A DNA stretch of 7,234 bases from CAZYXZ01 sp964651395 (GTDB lineage Bacteria; Actinomycetota; Actinomycetes; BP-191), in NCBI GenBank assembly GCA_964651395.1, contig CAZYXZ010000105.1:1-7234 (forward strand). The letters are read 5' to 3'. Positions 1 to 5,735 of the stretch are shown here, in pieces. The translations under genes and the position numbers were made by a program. The number at the start of each line of letters is the position of its first letter. The stretch's first letter is position 1. Under the pieces are notes generated by a model. The model did no database searches and had not been told where the DNA came from. It was given only the letters and a program-made list of their open reading frames with translations.

Positions 1-941
<941 letters not shown>

Positions 942-957
942 CTCGAACGCTTCACTC

Positions 958-1007
958 CGTCGAGTGGACCGGTGGTTCCGATAGCGGAACGGCAGGTCCA
1001 CTCGACG
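958..1007. terminator. Nested double hairpin between rpoC and a convergent lipoprotein gene
   Basis: Perfect 13-bp outer arms (958-970 CGTCGAGTGGACC and 995-1007) enclose a second perfect 6-bp stem (975-980 GTTCCG and 985-990) with the tetraloop ATAG. The hairpin begins 16 bases after the rpoC stop and ends 8 bases before the stop of the opposing gene, so it probably terminates both transcripts. Only three T residues follow on the + strand. Weak U-tracts are common at actinobacterial terminators. The call rests on position and symmetry. Confidence 0.8.
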
Positions 1008-1015
1008 TTTCCGGG

Positions 1016-1600
1016 TCAGGTGGGACGCAGCCCGTCGAGGATCTTCCGCAGCTCCGCGCCGGACGCGCCGTGGAAGCCCCAGTACGCGCACGCGTCCCGC
1101 TTCGGCTCCCAGCGGATGTCCACGTGCCGGCGGCCGGTGTCACCCAGGTCGCTCTCCCATGCGGGGCGGTTGTTCACGAAGAAGGATTTCCGGAGCGCAA
1201 GCGCGAGCCGCCACGCGTTGCCGTGGTAGAGGTAGAGGCGGGCCGAGCCGCGGCCGCGCAGTTCGAACGTCGGGTCGTACGGCTCCGGGTTCTCGTCGTA
1301 CCCCGGCGGCAGCGTGCGGCCCTCGTTGTAGCGGTAGACGCGCGCGGAGTAGCCCGGCGGCAGGTAGGTCATCCGGAACGGCGGCGGCCCGGTGCACGCT
1401 CCGACCTGGGACTGGGGCAGCGGCGGCCGCGCGACCGGGCTGACCGACGGCGCCGGGGGGAAGGACGGCTGCGTGCTGCTCGCGCCGGGGGAGATGGGGG
1501 CCGGCGCGGAGGTCGTCGGGGTGGGGGAGGGCGCCGAGGGGGCGTCCGCGGTGCAGGACGCGGCGCCGAGGAGCGCCACGGCCACGAGGAGTACGCGCAC
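1016..1600 (-). CDS. Putative lipoprotein with Pro/Ser-rich linker, unknown function
   Basis: I do not recognise a family. From the GTG at 1598-1600 the protein has 194 residues. It starts with a short lipoprotein-type signal (VRVLLVAVALLGAASC), with the presumed lipidated Cys at residue 16. The lipobox is imperfect, with Ala at -3. Residues 17-68 are a Pro/Ser/Thr/Ala-rich, presumably disordered linker. A globular domain follows (about 69-194), rich in Tyr, Arg and Trp, with two Cys (69 and 171) that could form a disulphide outside the cell. The frame stays open to a TTG at 1666, which would add 22 residues. Neither start has a clear Shine-Dalgarno sequence; I chose GTG because it gives a normal signal peptide. 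The gene converges on rpoC and is divergent from the small ORF at 1690. Confidence 0.75.
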   Translation of the reverse strand: MRVLLVAVALLGAASCTADAPSAPSPTPTTSAPAPISPGASSTQPSFPPAPSVSPVARPPLPQSQVGACTGPPPFRMTYLPPGYSARVYRYNEGRTLPPGYDENPEPYDPTFELRGRGSARLYLYHGNAWRLALALRKSFFVNNRPAWESDLGDTGRRHVDIRWEPKRDACAYWGFHGASGAELRKILDGLRPT

Positions 1601-1678
1601 ACGAAGACGGTAGGGCCGCAGCGGCAGGACATGCGGGAGAAACGGAGAAACCGGACAGCCAGCCAACCTCGCCTACCC

Positions 1679-1684
1679 AGGAGG
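1679..1684 (+). promoter_or_regulatory. Shine-Dalgarno AGGAGG fixing a TTG start
   Basis: A perfect AGGAGG lies 5 bases before the TTG at 1690-1692. It is the main reason for accepting a short, non-ATG gene here. Confidence 0.75.
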
Positions 1685-1689
1685 CTGTC

Positions 1690-1839
1690 TTGCGCAAGGC
1701 CGTCATCGCCACGATCGTCGCGGGCTTCCTCGCGGCGCCGCTCGTCAGCTCGGCACACGCCAGCTGGAGCTGCGACCTCCAGGAGAAGCTCGGCATCAAG
1801 AACGTGATGGCCTGCGAGGGTCCGCCGGACGGCCGCTAG
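1690..1839 (+). CDS. 49-residue secreted peptide, unknown function
   Basis: A TTG start follows a perfect AGGAGG. The peptide begins (M)RKAVIATIVAGFLAAPLVSS and continues AHA-SWSCDLQEKLGIKN. This is a basic N-terminus, a hydrophobic core and a signal-peptidase I site after AHA (about residue 24). The predicted mature peptide is only about 25 residues, with two Cys (28 and 42) that could pair, and it ends ACEGPPDGR. Its TAG stop (1837-1839) overlaps the TAG of the convergent mug gene through a shared CTAG at 1836-1839. It is divergent from the lipoprotein gene, with 89 bases between the chosen starts. No family is recognised. The Shine-Dalgarno plus signal peptide make chance unlikely, but no homologue could be checked. 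Confidence 0.72.
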   Translation: MRKAVIATIVAGFLAAPLVSSAHASWSCDLQEKLGIKNVMACEGPPDGR

Positions 1840-2390
1840 TCCGCCATCGCTTCGCGCAGCTCGCCGCACGCCCGCACCAGGTCGGGCAGCTGGTAGTGCG
1901 CGTTGAGCCCGCTCGGGTTGGGCAGCAGCCAGACCCGAGCACCCGCCAGTAGCTCCGCTTGCGGTCCGACCTGCGCCTTGGGGTGCCCGAACGCGGTCCG
2001 GTACGCCGACAGCCCGAGGAACGCGACCCACTCCGGCCGCCACCGCTCCACCAGGGCGAGGAGCGGCGCCACGCCGGCGCGTAGCTCGTCCGCGCTGATC
2101 TCGGCGGCCGTCGCGGTCGCCCGCGCGACCAGGTTGGTCACGCCGATGCCGTGCTCGAGCAGCTCGTGCGACTCGCGCGGGTGCAGGCGGCGCGGTGTGA
2201 ACCCGGCCTGGTGCAGCGTCGCCCACAGCCGGTTGGCCGGCCGGCCGAAGTGATGGCCGATCGCCGCAGACGCGAGTGACGGGTTGATCCCGCAGAGCAG
2301 CAGCCGCATCCCGGGCCGCACCAGATCGGGCACCGTCCCGCCGTACGCCGCGGCCAGCTCCTCCGCGGTAGGCGACGGGTAGTCCGGCAT
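1836..2390 (-). CDS. mug: Mug-type G/T(U) mismatch-specific uracil-DNA glycosylase
   Basis: This protein belongs to the uracil-DNA glycosylase superfamily, Mug/TDG branch. The family removes uracil, and more slowly thymine or etheno-adducts, opposite guanine to start base-excision repair. From ATG the protein has 184 residues, close to the usual length. Motif 1 is GINPS (residues 34-38), with Asn36 at the position that activates water. The region GHHFGRPANRLW (46-57) is typical of Mug, and the motif NPSGLN (158-163) corresponds to the DNA-intercalating NPSGLS loop. A GTG at 2409-2411 would add seven residues. Neither start has a clear Shine-Dalgarno sequence; I prefer ATG, which gives the family-like N-terminus MPDYPSPTAEEL. 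The gene lies 50 bases downstream of the secreted-protein gene on the same strand and may share its transcript. Confidence 0.92.
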   Translation of the reverse strand: MPDYPSPTAEELAAAYGGTVPDLVRPGMRLLLCGINPSLASAAIGHHFGRPANRLWATLHQAGFTPRRLHPRESHELLEHGIGVTNLVARATATAAEISADELRAGVAPLLALVERWRPEWVAFLGLSAYRTAFGHPKAQVGPQAELLAGARVWLLPNPSGLNAHYQLPDLVRACGELREAMAD

Positions 2391-2440
2391 AGGCGCTCGG
2401 CTAGGCGCCACCGCTGACTCGACTCGGCGAACTCAGGGGG

Positions 2441-2794
2441 CTAGCCGATCCGACCGGGGAGGTCCTCGATCCGGGCGTCGATGACGAGCTTGCCCGCCCG
2501 GGCCTCGTAGCCGACCGAGACGAAGGGCTTGCGGATGAACCATCCGCTACCCGTCGTCTTGGGCAAGTTGTCGATATCCACCCGGGCGAAGGGGGTCGTG
2601 CTCGGCTCGAATGTGATGTCTGGGAGGAGGTCGCCGTCGATGTCGACCGGCGGCGGCACTACGGGGATCGAGCCCCCGGACCCGGTGTCGTAGCCGTACC
2701 GGATCACCACGTCCGCATGGGCTGGGGCTGAGAGGGCCAGCACCGTGGCGACGACGCCCGCCAGGACGAGGACACGCTGGACGTTCCGCTTCAT
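2441..2794 (-). CDS. Small secreted protein with Asp-rich loop, unknown function
   Basis: The protein has 117 residues. It starts with a Sec signal peptide (MKRNVQRVLVLAGVVATVLA, then LSAPAHA) with likely cleavage after Ala27. The mature part of about 90 residues contains DIDGDLLPD (51-59), which resembles a calcium-binding Asp loop, though a single copy proves little. Beta-strand-like alternation follows. No family is recognised. The ATG at 2792-2794 is chosen because AAGGAG (plus-strand 2801-2806) sits 6 bases upstream. An in-frame GTG at 2807-2809 would overlap that site. It reads away from the mobile element, and its upstream region is now bounded by the element's left end at 2885. Confidence 0.82.
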   Translation of the reverse strand: MKRNVQRVLVLAGVVATVLALSAPAHADVVIRYGYDTGSGGSIPVVPPPVDIDGDLLPDITFEPSTTPFARVDIDNLPKTTGSGWFIRKPFVSVGYEARAGKLVIDARIEDLPGRIG

Positions 2795-2800
2795 GACCGG

Positions 2801-2806
2801 CTCCTT
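2801..2806 (-). promoter_or_regulatory. Shine-Dalgarno AAGGAG for the secreted protein
   Basis: Read on the minus strand, AAGGAG lies 6 bases before the ATG at 2794. This selects the ATG over the in-frame GTG at 2809. Confidence 0.8.
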
Positions 2807-2875
2807 CACGATGGGCCACTGAACCGGGAACCGCCGACGCTACCCCCGTACGAGTCGGCCCAGAAAGCTCCACCG

Positions 2876-2884
2876 CCAACCCCC
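2876..2884 (+). repeat. Left target-site duplication, CCAACCCCC
   Basis: Nine bases directly abut the left inverted repeat. They are repeated exactly at 6372-6380, directly abutting the right inverted repeat. Nine bases is the common duplication length for the IS1 family. The match shows that the two ends belong to one insertion event. Confidence 0.93.
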
Positions 2885-2905
2885 GGTAGTGGGTCAGTTT
2901 GAGGT
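2885..2905 (+). repeat. Left terminal inverted repeat (21 bp)
   Basis: The repeat begins GGTAGTGGGTCAG at 2885 and matches the reverse complement of 6351-6371 at all 21 positions. The match fails on both sides (2884 and 2906), so the repeat length is well defined. It is the presumed binding and cleavage site of the element's transposase. Confidence 0.93.
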
Positions 2906-2910
2906 TGAGG

Positions 2911-2997
2911 CCCGACCCGGCCCGGCTCGAACGGGCAGCCTCCCTCTCCGAGAGCTTGGACGAGAGGCCCGGGGTGCAGCCCCCCGCCTAGGGCGGG
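2911..2997. other. GC-rich left subterminal segment with consecutive hairpins
   Basis: No gene is seen between the left repeat and 3045. The segment packs perfect inverted repeats side by side: 2920-2924 with 2932-2936 (5 bp, 7-base loop), 2943-2948 with 2962-2967 (6 bp, 13-base loop), and 2983-2988 with 2992-2997 (CCCGCC, loop TAG). A GGGG/CCCC pairing lies between the last two. On the minus strand the first hairpin resembles a tRNA T-arm (stem GCCCG, loop TTCGAGC), but no cloverleaf fits. It could block transcription entering from outside, be a structured RNA, or reflect base composition only. Confidence 0.4.
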
Positions 2998-3031
2998 CGC
3001 GTCGCACAGCGTAGGGGTTGACGAACGGGCG

Positions 3032-3037
3032 TAGCAT
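3032..3037 (+). promoter_or_regulatory. Possible -10 element (TAGCAT) for a leaderless gene
   Basis: TAGCAT fits TANNNT and ends 7 bases before the ATG at 3045, the same spacing as for the transposase in this element. No good -35 lies at 16-18 bases. A TTGACG at 3018-3023 is too close to pair with it. The gene has no Shine-Dalgarno sequence, which is what makes a leaderless reading attractive. Confidence 0.35.
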
Positions 3038-3044
3038 TTGGGTT

Positions 3045-3290
3045 ATGCCTGAGCGGTCACGCAAGCGCCCCGCAGACCTGAACTCGCTAGCCGCGAGCAT
3101 CGTCCGCGACGCCACCGACGAGGACAAGGCCACGGCTGACCCGTATGAGGGCAAGAACCCCGCCGCTGTGGAGCTAGGCAGGCTGGGCGGGCGCAAGGGT
3201 GGGAAGGCCCGCGCCGCCAAGCTCACGCCGGAGAAGCGGTCGGAGATTGCCCGGAAGGCGGCGGCGGCGCGGTGGGAGAAGAAGGACTAG
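3045..3290 (+). CDS. Small basic protein with Gly-Gly-Lys-rich motif (KGG-like)
   Basis: The protein has 81 residues. It has a basic N-terminus, a segment KRPADLNSLAASIVRDATDE (7-26), an acidic patch, then KNPAAVELGRLGGRKGGKAR (37-56) and AAKLTPEKRSEIARKAAAAR before WEKKD. The Gly-Gly-Lys-Gly-Gly-Lys stretch plus a Lys/Arg/Ala helix is typical of a widespread family of small uncharacterised proteins thought to bind nucleic acid. No catalytic motif is visible. I chose the ATG at 3045 because it gives the family-like N-terminus; the frame is open back to a TTG at 3018. There is no Shine-Dalgarno sequence, so the gene may be leaderless. Its TAG overlaps the stop of the convergent ATPase through CTAG at 3287-3290. 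It is the leftmost cargo gene. A role in DNA bending or regulation for the element is inference. Confidence 0.82.
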   Translation: MPERSRKRPADLNSLAASIVRDATDEDKATADPYEGKNPAAVELGRLGGRKGGKARAAKLTPEKRSEIARKAAAARWEKKD

Positions 3291-4549
3291 GCCGGAGCGT
3301 CATCTAGCGGCAGCTGATCCTCACCGGACGCGCTTTCGACGTAGGGCGGCATGAGGTTGTCGATGCGCGCCCGCATCAGCACGTAAGGCTGGAGCAACGG
3401 GTCGGTGAAGCGATACCGGGACCGGTAAGCCCCGCCCAGCTTCTCCAGGACCCCACCGCGATGGTCTGAGCCGGAGAAGTCGTTCAGGTGCTGGGCGAAG
3501 GCGGGCAGATCCCGGTACTTCCCGGTGATGCGCGACAGCTCCTCGCGCACGTCGGCGGCACCGAACGTGCCCTTCTCGTCCCGACGGGCAAGAGCGCACG
3601 CGAGCAGGACCTCCTTGTAGAGCGTCTCGCGGTTGCTGCTGGTCGCCCGGTGGTAGGTGTCGAGGACTGCCTGCTGAATGCTCTCCACTGAGCGCGTGAT
3701 CGCAGGTTCAACATCGCTGAGAAGCACGTGAACACGCTCGTCATCGACGGCGACTCGTGCGGCGTTCTGTGTGATCAAGTGGACGTAGTTGGGCAGTCCC
3801 CGGGCGAGGGTGACGACTGCGGCAGCGAACGCCGGCTCAAAGGTCATCTCGCAAGCGGTCAGGCCTTTTACGACGATCTCGGCCAACTCTTCATCGGACA
3901 TGTTGGGCATGTAGATCTCGACGAGCGAGCGCCTGATTGACGCGTGTTCTTGGAGCAGTTCGTCCACGTTGTCGGCGACGCCCACGAGGATGAGCGTCGC
4001 GGGGACGAGCTGGTCCGACAGAATCTTGATCGTGTCCGCGAACAGCGCCTTCGTCTCGGCATCTGTTGGCCGCTCGAACTCGTCAATGAAGATCGCCACA
4101 GGCCGGCCCTGGCTTAGTACCGTCATGGCCCTCCGCACGCGATCGGGGCGCGTGGTCGCCTCGTCTAGCAGCAGTTCGGCAGCCGTGTGCACGGTCTGAT
4201 GGTCGGGGCCGGAGAAGCCCAACGCCGCCACCGTGCTCGTCAGCTCAAGATCGCCAAGCACCTCGCGCCAGATCGAGTCAAAGGTGGCGGTAGTGCTGCA
4301 CGTGTAGTGAACGGTGGTGTAGCCGGTAGGGCCCCGCATGGTCTTGGCCATGAACTTCGCCAGTGAGGTCTTGCCGACGCCGCGACCTCCGTAGACGACG
4401 ACGTGCTGGCCCGGTTGCTCCACCGCGTCGAGGACCTTCACCATCTGCTCCGTGCGCCCGGCGAACAGGTCGACGTCGTCAACTGGACTAGCGGGGCGAA
4501 ACGCCTTGCTGATGAGCATCTGTCGCCGCATGTACTCCGCCTGGTCCAT
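3287..4549 (-). CDS. AAA+ ATPase, Orc1/Cdc6-like, with C-terminal winged-helix-like region
   Basis: The protein has 420 residues. Residues 16-50 hold a typical lead-in (AFRPASPVDDVDLFAGRTEQ) before Walker A GGRGVGKTS (54-62). Walker B is VAIFIDEFE (151-159), with Asp156 and Glu157 for Mg and hydrolysis. A sensor-1-like strand is LILVGVADN (186-194), an arginine-finger candidate is SIRRS (204-208), and a sensor-2-like turn is GLPNYVHL (251-258). Residues 300-390 look like a winged-helix domain ending YRFTDPLLQPYV. All ATPase residues are present. The ATG at 4549 has GAGAGG 6 bases and AAGGAG 9 bases upstream. The family is common near mobile elements but has no settled function. Here it could act like the TnsC, TniB or IstB regulators of other transposons, or partner the NYN nuclease; both are inference. 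It is divergent from the transposase. Confidence 0.9.
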   Translation of the reverse strand: MDQAEYMRRQMLISKAFRPASPVDDVDLFAGRTEQMVKVLDAVEQPGQHVVVYGGRGVGKTSLAKFMAKTMRGPTGYTTVHYTCSTTATFDSIWREVLGDLELTSTVAALGFSGPDHQTVHTAAELLLDEATTRPDRVRRAMTVLSQGRPVAIFIDEFERPTDAETKALFADTIKILSDQLVPATLILVGVADNVDELLQEHASIRRSLVEIYMPNMSDEELAEIVVKGLTACEMTFEPAFAAAVVTLARGLPNYVHLITQNAARVAVDDERVHVLLSDVEPAITRSVESIQQAVLDTYHRATSSNRETLYKEVLLACALARRDEKGTFGAADVREELSRITGKYRDLPAFAQHLNDFSGSDHRGGVLEKLGGAYRSRYRFTDPLLQPYVLMRARIDNLMPPYVESASGEDQLPLDDAPA

Positions 4550-4667
4550 AGAGCACCTCTCCTTGCCGCTTCAACTCCGATGGCTGGCCCTTCTTCTCAG
4601 AAGATAGGGCAGATCTAGGAGAAGATCCACCAGTGTTGCGAGAAACAGGCTCAGTCTTGCTTGACAT
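4488..4667 (-). CDS. Possible 59-residue leader ORF overlapping the ATPase start
   Basis: An ATG at 4665-4667 has GAGGAG (plus-strand 4674-4679) 6 bases upstream on the minus strand. The peptide begins MSSKTEPVSRNTGGSSPRSA, is hydrophilic and Ser/Lys/Pro-rich, and ends HQQGVSPR. The ORF runs through the ATPase ribosome-binding site and overlaps the ATPase gene by 62 bases in another frame, so it could couple translation to the ATPase. It could instead be the original N-terminus of the ATPase separated by a frameshift, or a chance ORF. It has no recognised homologue. The ribosome-binding site is its best support. Confidence 0.4.
   Translation of the reverse strand: MSSKTEPVSRNTGGSSPRSALSSEKKGQPSELKRQGEVLYGPGGVHAATDAHQQGVSPR
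4592..4604. promoter_or_regulatory. Palindrome TCTTCT-C-AGAAGA upstream of the ATPase
   Basis: This is a perfect 6-bp palindrome with a 1-base centre, 42 bases upstream of the ATPase ATG and inside the divergent region. Candidate operator; a second imperfect repeat, GATCT/AGATC, lies beside it at 4612-4627. No regulator is known. Confidence 0.3.
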
Positions 4668-4688
4668 TGCACGCTCCTCAAGCATAAT
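4661..4688 (+). promoter_or_regulatory. Transposase promoter, TTGACA - 16 bp - CATAAT
   Basis: The -35 is the perfect consensus TTGACA (4661-4666). The -10 is CATAAT (4683-4688), five of six matches, with a 16-bp spacer. The predicted transcription start falls at about 4694-4696, on the ATG of the transposase, so the mRNA should be leaderless. Confidence 0.75.
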
Positions 4689-4702
4689 GGTCAGTATGAC
4701 CA
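4688..4702. promoter_or_regulatory. Palindrome TGGTCA-GTA-TGACCA over the transposase start
   Basis: A perfect 6-bp palindrome with a 3-base centre runs from the last base of the -10 element across the expected transcription start and the ATG. A protein bound here would block the promoter. It could also regulate the divergent genes. In RNA initiated further upstream, the arms could pair and hide the start codon. Confidence 0.45.
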
Positions 4703-5550
4703 ACAGGCTCAGCACCGAGAAGCGGGCCCAGATCGTCGCCTGCCTCGTCGAAGGCATGAGCATCCGGGCCACCGTCCGCGTCACGGGCGCGGCGAAGAAC
4801 ACCATCGTCAAGCTGCTCTGCGACCTGGGCTCCGCCTGCGCCGACTACCAGAACACGGTCCTGACCGACCTCGACTGCACCCGCGTCGAGTGCGACGAGA
4901 TCTGGTCCTACTGCTACAGCAAGCAGAAGAACGTCCCCGAGGAGCACAAGGGCACGTTCGGCTACGGCGACGTGTGGACGTGGACCGCGATCTGCGCCGA
5001 CACCAAGCTCGTCCCGTCCTGGATGGTCGGGGAGCGGACCGTCTGGGATGCCCGCGTGTTCATGAACGACCTCGCGGGACGGCTCCGTCACCGCGTCCAG
5101 CTGACCACGGACGGACTGGGGACGTATGTCACCGCCGTTGAGGACGCCTTCCACGGCGAAATCGACTACGCCATGCTCATCAAGGTCTACGGCCAGCCAG
5201 AGGGCAACTCGCAGGAGCGCCGCTACAGCCCCGCCGTCTGCACCGGGACCGAACTGAAGGTGCAGGCCGGAGCCCCGGACCTGAGCAAGGCCAGCACGAG
5301 CTACGTGGAACGGCAGAACCTCACCATGCGAATGGGGATGCGGCGCTTCACCCGCCTGACCAACGGGTTCAGCAAAAAGATCGAGAACCTCATCTACGCC
5401 GTCAGCCTCCACTACATGCACTACAACTTCGCCCGCCCCCACCAGACCCTCACGCGCAAGAACGGCGGTCGCCCGACGACGCCGGCCATGGCAGCAGGCA
5501 AGGCCGGTCACGTCTGGACCACGCTGGAAATCGCCGCGCTACTCGACTGA
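4696..5550 (+). CDS. IS1-family DDE transposase (single ORF)
   Basis: The protein has 284 residues from the ATG at 4696. An N-terminal helix-turn-helix region (about 6-45, LSTEKRAQIVACLVEGMSIR) should bind the element ends. The catalytic domain shows VECDEIWSYCYSKQKN with Asp67, QLTTDGLGTY with Asp139, and TSYVERQNLTMRMGMRRFTR with Glu205, which together make the DDE triad. The C-terminal part HYMHYNFARPHQTL is typical of this IS1 branch. Classical IS1 makes its enzyme by frameshifting between insA and insB; this is one continuous frame without the N-terminal zinc finger. The frame is open back to a GTG at 4633, but that and the ATG at 4687 lie upstream of or inside the -10 element. There is no Shine-Dalgarno sequence, which suits a leaderless start. 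No internal stop or damage is seen, so it should be functional. Confidence 0.93.
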   Translation: MTNRLSTEKRAQIVACLVEGMSIRATVRVTGAAKNTIVKLLCDLGSACADYQNTVLTDLDCTRVECDEIWSYCYSKQKNVPEEHKGTFGYGDVWTWTAICADTKLVPSWMVGERTVWDARVFMNDLAGRLRHRVQLTTDGLGTYVTAVEDAFHGEIDYAMLIKVYGQPEGNSQERRYSPAVCTGTELKVQAGAPDLSKASTSYVERQNLTMRMGMRRFTRLTNGFSKKIENLIYAVSLHYMHYNFARPHQTLTRKNGGRPTTPAMAAGKAGHVWTTLEIAALLD

Positions 5551-5568
5551 TTTAGCACGCTTGATGGG

Positions 5569-5656
5569 GAACGTGTGTTCGAGTAACCTCGCGTTCACGC
5601 CGTCCGCCCCAACGGTTATTCAACCGTGCCCGTGCGTCATCTTGCGTGCGCGCAAG
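5569..5656. other. Three consecutive inverted repeats after the transposase gene
   Basis: Three structures follow one another in the non-coding gap. The first is GAACG 5569-5573 with CGTTC 5592-5596, enclosing CGAG-TAAC-CTCG (5580-5591). The second is ACGGTT-ATTC-AACCGT (5612-5627). The third is CTTGCG-TGCG-CGCAAG (5641-5656). None has a T-tract. They could stabilise the transposase mRNA 3' end, be operators, or be part of an untranslated RNA. No function is shown. Confidence 0.45.
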
Positions 5657-5667
5657 CTATCCAGTTA

Positions 5668-5673
5668 TATAAG
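5668..5673 (+). promoter_or_regulatory. Possible -10 element TATAAG upstream of the NYN gene
   Basis: TATAAG lies in a short AT-rich island in otherwise GC-rich DNA. The only -35-like hexamer, TTGCGT at 5642-5647, is 20 bases away, which is long. If used, transcription would start near 5680, just before the terminator hairpin. Confidence 0.3.
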
Positions 5674-5683
5674 TCACCTAACT

Positions 5684-5725
5684 CCCCGCCCTCCCCCTCA
5701 CGGGGGACTGGCGGGGCTTTTTCTT
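5684..5725 (+). terminator. Strong intrinsic terminator just upstream of the NYN gene
   Basis: The outer stem is CCCCGCC (5684-5690) with GGCGGGG (5710-5716), the inner stem is TCCCCC (5692-5697) with GGGGGA (5702-5707), and the loop is TCAC. CTTTTTCTT follows. This is the clearest terminator in the window. It should stop transcripts from the transposase gene. It ends only about 10 bases before the NYN start codon, so it may also act as an attenuator. Confidence 0.9.
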
Positions 5726-5735
5726 AGGGGGCCCG

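Noticed and set aside
1140..2226. Long minus-strand frames across the lipoprotein and mug region (1140-1799 and 1369-2226).
   Set aside because: They are Ala/Arg/Pro-rich frames of the type produced by high-GC coding DNA read out of phase. They overlap better-supported genes and have no recognisable domain.
2876..2886. An 11-bp target duplication (CCAACCCCCGG) instead of 9 bp.
   Set aside because: The extra GG on the left is part of the inverted repeat, which is symmetric with the right end only if the duplication is 9 bp. The GG after the right copy is host sequence that matches by chance.
2912..3004. Possible tRNA gene on the minus strand, suggested by the T-arm-like hairpin at 2920-2936.
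   Set aside because: No D-arm, no 7-base anticodon loop and only a mismatched acceptor pairing could be found, so no cloverleaf forms.
3018..3044. TTG at 3018 as the start of the KGG-like protein.
   Set aside because: The added residues MTNGRSIWV do not resemble the family, and no good Shine-Dalgarno sequence precedes the TTG.
4633..4695. Upstream GTG (4633) or ATG (4687) as the transposase start.
   Set aside because: Both lie upstream of or inside the -10 element of a near-consensus promoter, and the extra residues do not look like the family N-terminus.
4678..5511. A 277-codon minus-strand frame opposite the transposase.
   Set aside because: It is an antisense shadow of a conserved DDE transposase, with Val/Gly/Asp-rich low-complexity composition and no ribosome-binding site.
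4550..5735. A smaller, nested insertion sequence around the transposase alone.
   Set aside because: I found no internal copies of the GGTAGTG ends, no other paired repeats and no second target duplication around the gene.
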